Below, one piece after another: positions 8,291 through 16,970 of a DNA stretch of 64,000 nucleotides. Position 1 is the stretch's first letter. Each line of letters starts with the position of its first letter. The notes under the pieces were generated by a model. It was given only the letters and a program-made list of their open reading frames with translations. It was not told the origin of the DNA and searched no databases. Origin of the DNA: Caballeronia temeraria (GTDB lineage: Bacteria; Pseudomonadota; Gammaproteobacteria; Burkholderiales; Burkholderiaceae); contig NZ_FCOI02000003.1 of assembly GCF_001544795.2 (NCBI RefSeq), positions 186,001 to 250,000 of the forward strand. Direction: 5' to 3'. The position numbers were made by a program, and so were the translations under genes.

Positions 8291-10393
8291 ATGCCCTTTC
8301 CTTCCGCGCGCGAGTGGCTCTTCTCCGCCAAGACCTTCGCCGCCGCGATGATCGCGCTCTATATCGGACTGAGGCTCGAATTGCCGCGTCCTTATTGGGC
8401 GATGGCCACCGTCTACATCGTGTCGAATCCGTTCGTCGGCGCGACCCGCTCGAAAGCGCTGTATCGCGCGCTCGGCACGATGATCGGCGCGGCGGGCGCG
8501 GTGCTGATCGTGCCGCCTTTCGTCGAGTCGCCGATTCTGTTCAGCGTGATCGTCGCATTGTGGACGGGCACCCTGCTCTATCTGTCGATGTTCGATCGCA
8601 CCGCGCGCAGCTACGTCTTCCTGCTCGCGGGCTACACGCTGCCGCTGATCGCGCTGCCCACCGTGACGAATCCGGCCACCGTGTTCGATCTCGCGATCAC
8701 ACGCACGGAAGAGATTCTGGTCGGCATCATCGTGGCGAGCGTCGTCGGCAGTGTCGTGTTTCCGAGCCGCCTCGCCCCCACGCTGATCGCACGAACGGAC
8801 GCATGGTTTCGCGACGCCGCCTTCTACGCGAGCGAGACGCTCTCGGGGCATATCGCGGGCGCATCGATCTCGGCGGCGCGGCAACGGCTTGCCTCCACCG
8901 TGAACGGCCTCGAACTGCTGTTGAGCCAGTTGACTTACGATCACACGCGGCCCGACATCATCCGCCGCGCGCGGGCATTGCAGGGGCGCATGCAGATCTT
9001 CCTGCCGCTGATCTCGTCGATGGCCGATCCTTTGATCGAACTCGTCGCCAAGCACGGACGCCATCCGGAAGGACTCGACGCGTTGCTGAAGGATGTCGCC
9101 GCCTGGGTCGGCTCGCCCACGCCGCGCTCGGAGAAGGATGTCGAAAACGAACGCGAGCCCGATGCGCTGCGTGAGCGCATCGCCGCGATGCGCCCTTCCG
9201 TCGAAGCGCTGGCGAGCGCGGATGGCGCGCTTCTGTCGAATGCGCTCTGGCGTCTTGGGCAAGTCATCGACGTATGGCAGGACATTCGCGCCCTGCGCGC
9301 GGCCATTCTCAACGAGACGAGCGAATGGCGTCCGCACTTTCGCCATTGGCGTCTGGGCGGCACGGCGCGCTTCTTCGATCGCGGCATGATGCTTTTTTCG
9401 ACGGGCGTCGCGGTGAGCGCGATCATCGTCGCGTCGGCGTTGTGGATCGAATCGGGATGGAACGACGGCGCGTCCGCCGTGGCGCTCGCCGCCGTGTCGT
9501 GCTGCTTCTTCGCCGCGCTCGACGAACCCGCGCCGCAGCTATTCAAGTTCTTTCTCGCGACCTGCATCAGCGTGGTGCTCGCCGGGCTCTATGTGTTCGT
9601 CGTGCTGCCGAACGTGCATGACTTCGCGATGCTCGTCGTGATCTTTTCGGTGCCGTTCCTCATCATCGGCACGCTGACGCCGAACCCGCGCTTCAGTCTC
9701 GTCACCATGCTGGTCGCCGTGAACACGGCCACTTTCATCAGCATTCAGAGCGCGTACGAAGCGAACTTCTTCGTGTTTCTCAACAGCAACCTCGCGGGCG
9801 TCGCGGGCCTGTTGTTCGCCTTCCTCTGGACGCTCGTCACGCGTCCGTTCGGCGCGGAGCTGGCAGCCGCACGACTCACGCGCTCGGCGTGGGCCGATAT
9901 CGTGTTGAGCGCGTCGCAGGCGGAAGTGATCGAAGATCAGCGCAATCTCTATGCGCGCATGCTCGACCGCTTGATGCAGCTCCTGCCGCGTCATGCGGCG
10001 ACGGACTCGCATCGTCATCCGTCGATCGAAAGCTTCCGCGATTTTCGCGTCGCGCTCAATGCGCTCGATCTGCGCCGCACGCGCCGCAAGCTGCCCGCCG
10101 AACTGCAAAGCTCCGTCGACGACGTGCTCGATGCCTTGCGCCGCTACTTCGAGCTGTGCATTGCACGCAACGCACGCCAGCCGGTGCCGGCCGAACTGCT
10201 TCGCGGCATCGATGCGACCAGCACGCAGGTCAGCGCGCGCGCCATTGCGCAAGCTCAGGATGCCGTCGCGGAGAAGTGGTTGCGCGACACGCTGCATGCG
10301 CTCGTCGGCATGCGTCTGTCGCTGCATCCGCCCGCAACGCAAGAGCAGCCCAAGCCTGCGAACGGCGTGCCGCCGCGCGAGGAGCCGGCATGA
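8291..10393 (+). CDS. FUSC-family inner-membrane efflux protein (AaeB/fusaric acid resistance type)
   Basis: A 700-residue inner-membrane protein with two hydrophobic blocks (about residues 15-150 and 370-515), each followed by a soluble helical stretch, the layout of the FUSC/AaeB family that exports aromatic carboxylic acids. The conserved start of the first block is seen in FAAAMIALYIGLRLELPRPY. The ATG at 8291 lies 4 bases after the marR stop, so the two are translationally close. Together with the downstream DUF1656, HlyD and NodT proteins it would form a tripartite pump from cytoplasm to the outside. Substrate is inferred from family only. Confidence 0.9.
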   Translation: MPFPSAREWLFSAKTFAAAMIALYIGLRLELPRPYWAMATVYIVSNPFVGATRSKALYRALGTMIGAAGAVLIVPPFVESPILFSVIVALWTGTLLYLSMFDRTARSYVFLLAGYTLPLIALPTVTNPATVFDLAITRTEEILVGIIVASVVGSVVFPSRLAPTLIARTDAWFRDAAFYASETLSGHIAGASISAARQRLASTVNGLELLLSQLTYDHTRPDIIRRARALQGRMQIFLPLISSMADPLIELVAKHGRHPEGLDALLKDVAAWVGSPTPRSEKDVENEREPDALRERIAAMRPSVEALASADGALLSNALWRLGQVIDVWQDIRALRAAILNETSEWRPHFRHWRLGGTARFFDRGMMLFSTGVAVSAIIVASALWIESGWNDGASAVALAAVSCCFFAALDEPAPQLFKFFLATCISVVLAGLYVFVVLPNVHDFAMLVVIFSVPFLIIGTLTPNPRFSLVTMLVAVNTATFISIQSAYEANFFVFLNSNLAGVAGLLFAFLWTLVTRPFGAELAAARLTRSAWADIVLSASQAEVIEDQRNLYARMLDRLMQLLPRHAATDSHRHPSIESFRDFRVALNALDLRRTRRKLPAELQSSVDDVLDALRRYFELCIARNARQPVPAELLRGIDATSTQVSARAIAQAQDAVAEKWLRDTLHALVGMRLSLHPPATQEQPKPANGVPPREEPA

Positions 10394-10427
10394 TCTTCAT
10401 CCATCGTTTTTCATCGGAACGCCACAC

Positions 10428-10637
10428 ATGATCGGCGAAATCGACATTCTCGGCGTCTTCGTGCCCGCCGTGCTCGTGCTGATGTTCATCGCCTATCTCG
10501 TGAATCTGGCGATCCGCACCGTGCTTGCGCGCGTCGGCTTTTATCGCTTCGTGTGGCACCGTTCCATTTTCGATCTCGGCATCTACGTTCTGGTGCTGGG
10601 AGTTGTCGTCATCGTTTCGCAGCGGCTCATCTCGTGA
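10428..10637 (+). CDS. DUF1656 small membrane protein (AaeX-like)
   Basis: A 69-residue protein with two membrane segments (about 10-30 and 45-65) and the family motif IDILGVFVPA near the start and FYRFVWHRSIFDLGIYV in the loop. DUF1656 proteins sit between FUSC and membrane fusion protein genes in AaeXAB-type operons; their exact role in the pump is not known. The stop TGA (10635-10637) overlaps the GTG start of the HlyD gene, which implies translational coupling. Confidence 0.88.
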   Translation: MIGEIDILGVFVPAVLVLMFIAYLVNLAIRTVLARVGFYRFVWHRSIFDLGIYVLVLGVVVIVSQRLIS

Positions 10638-11599
10638 AAAAAACCTGGTTCTCTCTCGGGCAGATTCTGCTTACGCTCATCGTCGTCGCGATTGCGTGCG
10701 TCGTGTTGTGGAAGCTCGTCGACTACTACATGTTCGCGCCGTGGACGCGCGACGGCCACGTACGCGCCGATGTGATCCAGGTCGCGCCCGACGTGTCCGG
10801 TCTCATCACCGATGTGAAGGTCGTCGACAACCAGCAAGTCAAGAAAGGCGATGTGCTCTTCGTGATCGATCAGGCGCGTTACGCGCTCGCGCTTCGCAAT
10901 GCACAGGCCACCGCGCAGCAGCGCCGCGCCACGCTCGATCAGGCGCGCCGTGAAGACGCGCGCAATCGCTCGCTCGGCAATCTCGTCGCGCGTGAAGTGG
11001 TCGAGGAAACGCATTCGCGCGTCGAACAGGCGACGGCCGCGCTCGCCGACGCCGAAGTCGCGATCGACACCGCGCGTCTGAATCTGCAGCGCACGGAGAT
11101 CGTGAGTCCCGTCGATGGCTATCTCAACGATCGCGCGCCGCGTGCCGGCGAATACGTGGCGGCGGGACGCGCGGTGCTTTCGGTCGTCGACATGCATTCG
11201 TTCCGCGTCGATGGCTACTTCGAGGAAACGAAGCTCGGCGGCATCGATATCGGCCAGCCCGTCGACATCAAGGTGATGGGCGAGACCAACATTTTGCGCG
11301 GCCACGTGCAGAGCATCGTCGCGGCAATCGAGGATCGCGACCGTCAGCAAAGCCCGAGTCTCTTGCCGAACGTGAATCCCGCGTTCAGCTGGGTGCGTCT
11401 CGCACAGCGCATTCCCGTGCGCGTGACGCTCGATGAAATTCCCGCCGATTTCCGCATGATCGCGGGCCGCACGGCGACCGTTTCCGTGCGCGGCATCGGG
11501 CCGAAGATCGGCAAGCGCGCCGCATCCGAAACGTCGCCGGCATCGGCGCCCGCGCCGACGTCGAGCGTGTCGGCGCCTGCAACGGGCGCATCGCAATGA
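10634..11599 (+). CDS. HlyD/AaeA-type membrane fusion protein
   Basis: A 321-residue periplasmic adaptor anchored by one N-terminal membrane segment (about 8-30). It shows the biotinyl-lipoyl-like halves (VDNQQVKKGDVLFVID and TEIVSPVDGYLNDRAPRAGE) flanking a coiled coil (about 85-155), then a beta-barrel domain, and a low-complexity Ala/Pro/Ser tail. The GTG at 10634 is chosen because it overlaps the DUF1656 stop in GTGA and leads straight into the membrane anchor; the frame upstream overlaps the previous gene without sense. It bridges the FUSC protein and the NodT outer-membrane channel. Confidence 0.92.
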   Translation: MKKTWFSLGQILLTLIVVAIACVVLWKLVDYYMFAPWTRDGHVRADVIQVAPDVSGLITDVKVVDNQQVKKGDVLFVIDQARYALALRNAQATAQQRRATLDQARREDARNRSLGNLVAREVVEETHSRVEQATAALADAEVAIDTARLNLQRTEIVSPVDGYLNDRAPRAGEYVAAGRAVLSVVDMHSFRVDGYFEETKLGGIDIGQPVDIKVMGETNILRGHVQSIVAAIEDRDRQQSPSLLPNVNPAFSWVRLAQRIPVRVTLDEIPADFRMIAGRTATVSVRGIGPKIGKRAASETSPASAPAPTSSVSAPATGASQ

Positions 11600-13059
11600 A
11601 CGGCGTGCGCATCATGAAAGCGATGGCCATGGCGGCTTCGTCAGCCTTCGCGCTCTTCGGCTGCACGACGCTCGGACCGAACTACACCGTGCCGGATAAC
11701 GCCGCCGTCAACGCGCCCTATGCGAACGGCGCGATCGACGGCGCGGATCGCGCGCCCGTCACGCAAGGCGAAGTGCCCGCCAAATGGTGGCGTCTGTATG
11801 ACGATCCGGTTGTCGATCAACTCGTCACGCAGGCGCTGGCATCGAATACGGATTTGCGCGTTGCGGCCGCGAATCTCGCGCGTTCGCGCGCGGAAGTCGA
11901 GTTCGCGAATCGGCAAGGCGGATTCTCCGGCAAGACATCGGCGGCGTTTCAGCGCGCGCAGGAATCGGCGGAGCAATATCTGTTGACGGAGAAGCTTCCC
12001 GTCGTCAACGAAGGCGCGCTCGATCTCTCCATTTCCTACGAGATCGATCTCTTCGGCAAGCTGAAGCGTGGCGTCGAAGCGGCGAATGCGGACGATGAAG
12101 CCGTCGAAGCCGCGCAGGATCTCGCGCGCATCACGGTGGTCGCGGATGTCGTGCGCGCGTATGTCGAATCGTGCTCGGCGGCCGAAGAACTGGACATCGC
12201 GCAGAAGTCGCTCAATCTGCAAAAGGAGCGCGTGAAGCTCACGCAACGTCTGCGCGATGCGGGCCGTGGCAATCAGTCGGAAGTCACGCGCGGACAGACG
12301 CAGGCCGATACGCTCGCCGCCGACATTCCGCGTTTCGTCGCGCGCAGACGTGTCGCGCAGTATCGGCTCGCGATGTTGCTCGCGCGTGCGGCTTCCGACT
12401 TGCCCAAATCCGCGCTCGCCTGCAAGAAGCTGCCGAAGCTGCGCGCGCCGATTCCCGTCGGCGATGGCGCCGCGTTGCTCAAGCGCCGCCCCGATGTGCG
12501 TCAGGCCGAGCGGCAGCTTGCGTCATCGACGGCGCGCATCGGTGTCGCGACGGCGGCGCTGTATCCGTCGGTGAGTCTCGGTGCATCGGTGGGATCGGTC
12601 GGCATCGCGGAAGATCTGTTCGGCGCGAATACGAACCGCTGGGCGTTCGGGCCGCTCATCAGCTGGAGCTTTCCGATCAACGGGCAACGCGCGCGCGTGC
12701 ATCAGGCGGAAGCATCGACGAGCGGCGCGCTCGCGCATTTCGACGGCGTCGTGCTGAAGGCGTTGCAGGAAACGCAAAGCAGCCTCGCGACCTATGCATC
12801 CGATACCACGCGCGCCGACGCATTGCGCACTGCGTATAAATCCGCGATCGAATCCGCCGATGAAACGAATCGACTGTATCGCGCGGGACGCGAGTCCTTC
12901 CTCAACGATCTCGACGCAACGCGCACGCTCACCGGCGTCGCCGCGCAGGTTGCGGCTGCCGAAGGTCAGGTCGCAATCGATCAGGTCAACCTCTTTCGTG
13001 CGCTCGGCGGTGGCTGGGAAACCGGCGAAGCCATCGCGCAGAATTCGAAGGGCAAGTAA
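11596..13059 (+). CDS. NodT-family outer-membrane efflux lipoprotein
   Basis: A 487-residue TolC-like channel lipoprotein. The signal peptide ends in a lipobox (ALFGC, Cys at about residue 22), and the mature part has two repeated outer-membrane efflux domains with the typical start LGPNY and conserved WWRLYDDPVVDQLVTQAL and GFDLFGKLKRG-like segments (seen as YEIDLFGKLKRG). Its ATG overlaps the HlyD stop in ATGA. It should complete the tripartite pump with the two preceding proteins. No clear terminator follows; a 224-base spacer leads to the PAP2 gene. Confidence 0.93.
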   Translation: MNGVRIMKAMAMAASSAFALFGCTTLGPNYTVPDNAAVNAPYANGAIDGADRAPVTQGEVPAKWWRLYDDPVVDQLVTQALASNTDLRVAAANLARSRAEVEFANRQGGFSGKTSAAFQRAQESAEQYLLTEKLPVVNEGALDLSISYEIDLFGKLKRGVEAANADDEAVEAAQDLARITVVADVVRAYVESCSAAEELDIAQKSLNLQKERVKLTQRLRDAGRGNQSEVTRGQTQADTLAADIPRFVARRRVAQYRLAMLLARAASDLPKSALACKKLPKLRAPIPVGDGAALLKRRPDVRQAERQLASSTARIGVATAALYPSVSLGASVGSVGIAEDLFGANTNRWAFGPLISWSFPINGQRARVHQAEASTSGALAHFDGVVLKALQETQSSLATYASDTTRADALRTAYKSAIESADETNRLYRAGRESFLNDLDATRTLTGVAAQVAAAEGQVAIDQVNLFRALGGGWETGEAIAQNSKGK

Positions 13060-13283
13060 CGCGGGGCCTTCGCGTTTCAGGCTTTTACGGATTTGAAGAA
13101 TAGCCCTCCTCCGACTACCGAGAGACTTGAAATTTGGGGCAGTGAGGTAGACCCGCAACCGCAATGATTTGCGATAGCGCCACCCCAAGTGATTCAAACG
13201 CAAGAATCTTCGCCGCTTCTAAGTCTCGCATAAGGTTCGCCCGCTACGATCGGCCGCATCATCGTAGCCTGCGAACCTGCCGC

Positions 13284-13886
13284 ATGAATTCACTCGAAGC
13301 ACTCAACCGCGCGTGGTTTCTCTCGATCAACGCGACGCCCGCCACACCGCCGTGGCAAATCGATATCGCGGTCGCCATCGCCAATGAGCTGCTCTATCTG
13401 ATTCCCGCGCTGCTCGCGTTGCTGTGGCTCTTCGGCGGCCGCCATCGACGCAGCGCGGCCGTGCGCGCGTGCTGTGTCGCGTTTCTCGCGCTCGGCTTGA
13501 ATCAGTTGATCGGCATGGTCTGGATGCATCCGAGGCCGTTCATGATCGGCCTCGGGCATACCTTCATCGAGCATGCGCCGGATTCGTCGTTCCCGAGCGA
13601 TCACGCGACCTTGTTCGCCAGCGTCGCGTTGACGTTTCTGCTCGCGCGGATGTGGCGATGCGGCCTTCTCGTCGCCTTTGCGGGCATCGTGATCGCGTGG
13701 GCGCGCGTGCGCATCGGCGTGCACTTTCCGCTCGATATGGCGGGCGCAGTCGCCGTGGCCTGCGTGGCGTATGCACTCATCGCGCCGCTCTGGCAACATG
13801 CAGGCGACGCGTTGATGCACATTCTGATCGCGCTTTATCGCAGGCTGGCATCGTGGCCGATCCGGCGCGGCTGGCTCGCGCCGTGA
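13284..13886 (+). CDS. PAP2-family phosphatase (undecaprenyl-diphosphatase, BcrC-like)
   Basis: A 200-residue integral membrane phosphatase with about five membrane segments. Acid-phosphatase motifs are visible as HPRPF, SFPSDHATLF and RVRIGVHFPLD, with the two catalytic His in the latter two. In BcrC-like enzymes these hydrolyse undecaprenyl diphosphate on the periplasmic side and confer bacitracin tolerance. The Lys of the classic K-x6-RP motif is not present (Gly at that place), as in some BcrC-type members. The start at 13284 gives the normal N-terminus; upstream codons are Arg/Ser-rich and not coding in look. Confidence 0.85.
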   Translation: MNSLEALNRAWFLSINATPATPPWQIDIAVAIANELLYLIPALLALLWLFGGRHRRSAAVRACCVAFLALGLNQLIGMVWMHPRPFMIGLGHTFIEHAPDSSFPSDHATLFASVALTFLLARMWRCGLLVAFAGIVIAWARVRIGVHFPLDMAGAVAVACVAYALIAPLWQHAGDALMHILIALYRRLASWPIRRGWLAP

Positions 13887-13904
13887 GCGTCCCTGTGCAT
13901 TGCT

Positions 13905-14726
13905 CTACTTGCGGATGAACGCGAGCAGGCTCTCGTTGACCTCGCCGGCATGCGTCGTGCACATGCCGTGCGGCGCGCCTGGGATGATCGTGAGCGTGCC
14001 ATCGGGAACGATCTTCGCGGAGAGTTTGCCGGAATCATCGATCGGCACGATCTGATCGGCATCGCCTTGCAGCACGAGCGTCGGCACGGTCATCTTCTTC
14101 AGGTCGCCGGTGAAGTCCGTCTCCGAGAACGCCTCGATGCAGTCATACGCGCTCTTGATCGAGCATTGCATGCCCGCGAGCCAGAACCCGTCGATGGTCC
14201 CTTGCGACACCTTCGCGCCTTCGCGATTGAAGCCGAAGAACGGCGTCGCGAGATCCCGGAAGAACTGCGAGCGATTGCCGATCACACCACGGCGGATATC
14301 GTCGAATACGGAGCGCGGCAGGCCGCCGGGATTCGCTTCGGTCTTGAGCATCAGCGGCGGCACGGCCGAGATCAGCACGGCCTTCTTCACGCGCGTCGTG
14401 CCATGACGGCCGATATAGCGCGCCACTTCGCCGCCGCCCGTCGAATGGCCAACGAACACGGCGTCCTTCACGTCGAGATGATCGACGAGTTCCGCGAGAT
14501 CGTCGGCGTAGCGGCTCATGTCGTTGCCGTCCCACGGCTGGTCCGAACGCCCGTGGCCGCGCCGGTCGTGCGCGATCACGCGATAACCGCGTTCGGCGAG
14601 ATACATCATTTGCGCATCCCACGCGTCCGCATTGAGCGGCCAGCCGTGAGAGAAAACGACGGGCTGGCCCGAGCCCCAGTCCTTGTAGAACAGCACGGTT
14701 CCGTCTTTCAGCGTGAATGTGGCCAT
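13905..14726 (-). CDS. Alpha/beta hydrolase, non-haem chloroperoxidase (Cpo) type
   Basis: A 273-residue cytoplasmic alpha/beta hydrolase of the cofactor-free haloperoxidase/arylesterase group. The catalytic triad is Ser95 (GHSTGGGE), Asp224 (GDADQIVP) and His253 (GAPHG); the [10 protein letters not shown] segment provides the oxyanion hole and Trp typical of perhydrolases. Such enzymes hydrolyse esters and can form peracids from acetate and peroxide. ATG at 14726 is preceded by a GGAG-type ribosome site. It is convergent with the PAP2 gene (18 bases apart). Confidence 0.92.
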   Translation of the reverse strand: MATFTLKDGTVLFYKDWGSGQPVVFSHGWPLNADAWDAQMMYLAERGYRVIAHDRRGHGRSDQPWDGNDMSRYADDLAELVDHLDVKDAVFVGHSTGGGEVARYIGRHGTTRVKKAVLISAVPPLMLKTEANPGGLPRSVFDDIRRGVIGNRSQFFRDLATPFFGFNREGAKVSQGTIDGFWLAGMQCSIKSAYDCIEAFSETDFTGDLKKMTVPTLVLQGDADQIVPIDDSGKLSAKIVPDGTLTIIPGAPHGMCTTHAGEVNESLLAFIRK

Positions 14727-14991
14727 GAATACGACTCCTTCGAGAGGCTGGATCAGGCCGCGTCGCTCATGCAGCGCGGCATCTAACGCGGCGAATGTGC
14801 CGCGTATGGAAGGAGTATTCATCGCGATCGAAGCTCGTTCTTTTCGATGCGACCGGTGTTTTCGCATAGGCACGGCCGGTTTCAAAAACGCGGACGTCCG
14901 TTCGTCTTGATCGCGTGGCCCGCGCAGAACGTGCTGCGCATCGCTCATCAGCCGATGTTCGCCAACCATGACAAGCCTCGAAGGTAGCCCC

Positions 14992-15708
14992 ATGCGATTC
15001 GATCTCGCCAGCTTCACCGATCCCGGCGGACGCGGCAGCAACGAAGAACGCGTCGTGCTGATCGACCATCGAACGCTGATTGCGGGAATCGTCGCCGATG
15101 GCGCGGGCGAACACGGCGGCGGCGATATCGCGGCGCAACTCGTCGTCGATACCGTGAGCGATGTGCTGCGCGATTGCGCCACGCGCGGCACGAGCGTCGA
15201 GACCGAGCAACTGGCCGATGCGATGCTCGCCGCGAATCGCGCGATCGTCGATGCGCAATGCTCAGGCGGCGCACGCTCACGCATGCGCTCGACGATCGCG
15301 ATCCTGACCATCGATCCGCTCACGAAGCTCGCGAACTGGGCGCACTGCGGCGACACGCGCATCTACTGTTTCCGCGAAGGTCGCATCGCGTTGCAGACGT
15401 CCGATCACCGCGCGGCGCCGCATTCCATCGAGGCAAACCGGCGCGCCGCGCTCGGCACGGAAGGCGCGCTCGAAGTCGAAGCCGCCCGCGCGCCGTTTCC
15501 GATCGAAGAAGGCGACGTGTTTCTCGCGTGCTGTCACGGCTTTTGCGCGCGGCTGGACGAAGCATCGTTGATCGACACCATCGGCGAAGCCCGCGATGCC
15601 GCAAGCTGGCTCGCGGCGCTGGCCGCCCACGCGCGCCGCGCCGTGTCCGCCGACGCCGAGCCTCTCAGCGCGATCGCGGTGTGGGCGGGATCGCCGCGCG
15701 CTATGTGA
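14992..15708 (+). CDS. PP2C-like protein with degenerate metal-binding motifs
   Basis: A 238-residue protein of PP2C phosphatase fold. Motifs can be followed: [11 protein letters not shown] (normally R-x-x-N-E-D), [15 protein letters not shown] (DGMGG motif, Asp kept), [11 protein letters not shown] (GDSRxY), then [10 protein letters not shown] where active enzymes have C-S-D-G, and [10 protein letters not shown] where they have D-N-I-T. Two of the metal Asp are therefore replaced and a third is Glu, so metal-dependent phosphatase activity is doubtful. ATG 14992 is chosen for the GAAGG site 8 bases upstream; ATG 14968 has none. It lies before a sigma-like gene on the same strand, with an EAL remnant on the opposite strand between. 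Confidence 0.75.
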   Translation: MRFDLASFTDPGGRGSNEERVVLIDHRTLIAGIVADGAGEHGGGDIAAQLVVDTVSDVLRDCATRGTSVETEQLADAMLAANRAIVDAQCSGGARSRMRSTIAILTIDPLTKLANWAHCGDTRIYCFREGRIALQTSDHRAAPHSIEANRRAALGTEGALEVEAARAPFPIEEGDVFLACCHGFCARLDEASLIDTIGEARDAASWLAALAAHARRAVSADAEPLSAIAVWAGSPRAM

Positions 15709-15960
15709 CAGGCGCATCGCGCACGCGCCCGGCCGCGATGACCCGCCCCGCCATGCCGTCGATAAACGCCGGAAGCTCCGACGCCTGCATCGGCCGGCTC
15801 AACGGGAAGCCCTGCATCTGATCGCAGTCGAGTTCGCCGAGCGTGCGGAACTGCGACTGCGTTTCGACGTCTTCCGCGACGACCACGATCTGCAACGCGC
15901 GAGCATCACGACCGCAGCAAGCAACGCGCTGCCGCCCGAAAAACTGGATGGCCGCCCGCG
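15701..15960 (-). pseudogene. EAL-domain (c-di-GMP phosphodiesterase) C-terminal remnant, frameshifted
   Basis: The minus strand encodes the end of an EAL domain: VVVAEDVETQSQFRTLGELD, then CDQMQGFPLSRPMQASELP, ending at a TAG at 15701-15703. In intact EAL proteins this is preceded by a helix of the type 'AAVxxLARxL'; here SALLAAVVMLAR is present but in another frame (about 15900-15935), so a frameshift lies in the GCGCG run near 15898-15903. Further upstream no EAL core, GGDEF partner or plausible start can be found. It is a truncated, decayed gene. Its last 8 bases overlap the end of the PP2C-like gene. Confidence 0.75.
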
Positions 15961-16195
15961 ACCGGTCCCGCCCGTCTACGACTTTCGATGTAGACCATCT
16001 AGCCGATTTTGCGCGACCCCCGTCCTTACTAATTTGAAAGCGCCGGCTCTCGCGATCGGTGCACATCCGAAGCATCCGGAGCCACGCGCCTGGCAGCGCA
16101 GCGGATTCGTCGGAGGGGCCAATGTTCACGCAAGCCGGATTCACAGGAATGCATGCGGCGCGCCGTGCGCCGGGGAATCGCGAAGGAGCATCGTC

Positions 16196-16966
16196 ATGGA
16201 CGCGCTGACCGACCACAACGCCGTCGGCTTCGGGCTGGAAGCCGCCACGCTCGCCGATCTCTGGCATCGCCGCGCGAGTCTTTCGGAGATCGAGATCGGC
16301 CAGATCTACAAGATGGTGCGCACGGCACTGCGCTGCTATTACCCGTCGGAACTGCGCGGACTGCCCGAGGACAAGGAGGAGCTGATCTCGCAGTTCTTCT
16401 TCTCGCGCGTGCTGCGGCTCGACTTCGAGCAGCGTCCGTCGCACGCATCGCCGGAAAGCGCGCCGTCCACCGCGCATGCGCTCTGCGCGTACTTTCGACG
16501 CTTTCTGATCGACTGCCTGCGCAGCGCGAGCCTGCAGCGCAATCTGTCGATCGAGATCGACGGCGTGCAGGCCGAAGTCGATGCGCGTCCGCACGGCCCC
16601 GACGATCCCATCGAGGCGGCGCTCAGCGAATTCGGGCTGAACGAGGCACGCGTGCGGGTGCTGGCGCGCGCGTTCGTCGCGGCGCTCGACGAGCCGGATC
16701 GCATCGTCCTCGCGGGCGGTCTGGGGGTCTGCGGCGAGCGCAAAGGCGGGCTGAAAGGCGTCGCCAGCGAACACGACGTGCCGTCGTATCACTATCGCGC
16801 GCGCAAGCTCGGCGTGACGATGAAAAAGGACGCGACGCCAGCGAGTTTCGCCACGACGCGGATCGGCCGCTGGATGGAGGAAACGCTCGGCATCGAGGTC
16901 GCGCCGGAGAATCGCGACGCGATCCTGATCGTGCTGAATCTGCTGGCGCTCGAAGCGCACGAATGA
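16196..16966 (+). CDS. Putative sigma-70-like (ECF-type) protein
   Basis: A 256-residue soluble protein without an obvious named family. Two parts recall RNA polymerase sigma factors: an N-terminal helical stretch with AYFRRFLIDCLRSASLQRNL (like region 2, where a helix ends in '...DxLR') and a C-terminal part, ALDEPDRIVLAGGLGVCGER, then GVASEHDVPSYHYRARKLGV, with the spacing of a region-4 helix-turn-helix. Two residue-rich acidic linkers separate them. The start at 16196 has a strong GAAGGAG site. The gene lies between the degenerate PP2C gene and the convergent subtilase gene (stops 4 bases apart). The sigma assignment is tentative; a phage or plasmid-type HTH protein is also possible. Confidence 0.6.
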   Translation: MDALTDHNAVGFGLEAATLADLWHRRASLSEIEIGQIYKMVRTALRCYYPSELRGLPEDKEELISQFFFSRVLRLDFEQRPSHASPESAPSTAHALCAYFRRFLIDCLRSASLQRNLSIEIDGVQAEVDARPHGPDDPIEAALSEFGLNEARVRVLARAFVAALDEPDRIVLAGGLGVCGERKGGLKGVASEHDVPSYHYRARKLGVTMKKDATPASFATTRIGRWMEETLGIEVAPENRDAILIVLNLLALEAHE

Positions 16967-16970
16967 ACGG

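Noticed and set aside
13060..13283. A possible short gene or gene remnant in the spacer before the PAP2 gene
   Set aside because: Both strands give short peptides only (minus strand includes TAPNFKSL), with no start or ribosome site; not enough to call.
15701..16960. A long minus-strand frame opposite the sigma-like gene
   Set aside because: Only its last part is EAL-like; the rest is antisense Arg-rich sequence and the true remnant is short and frameshifted.
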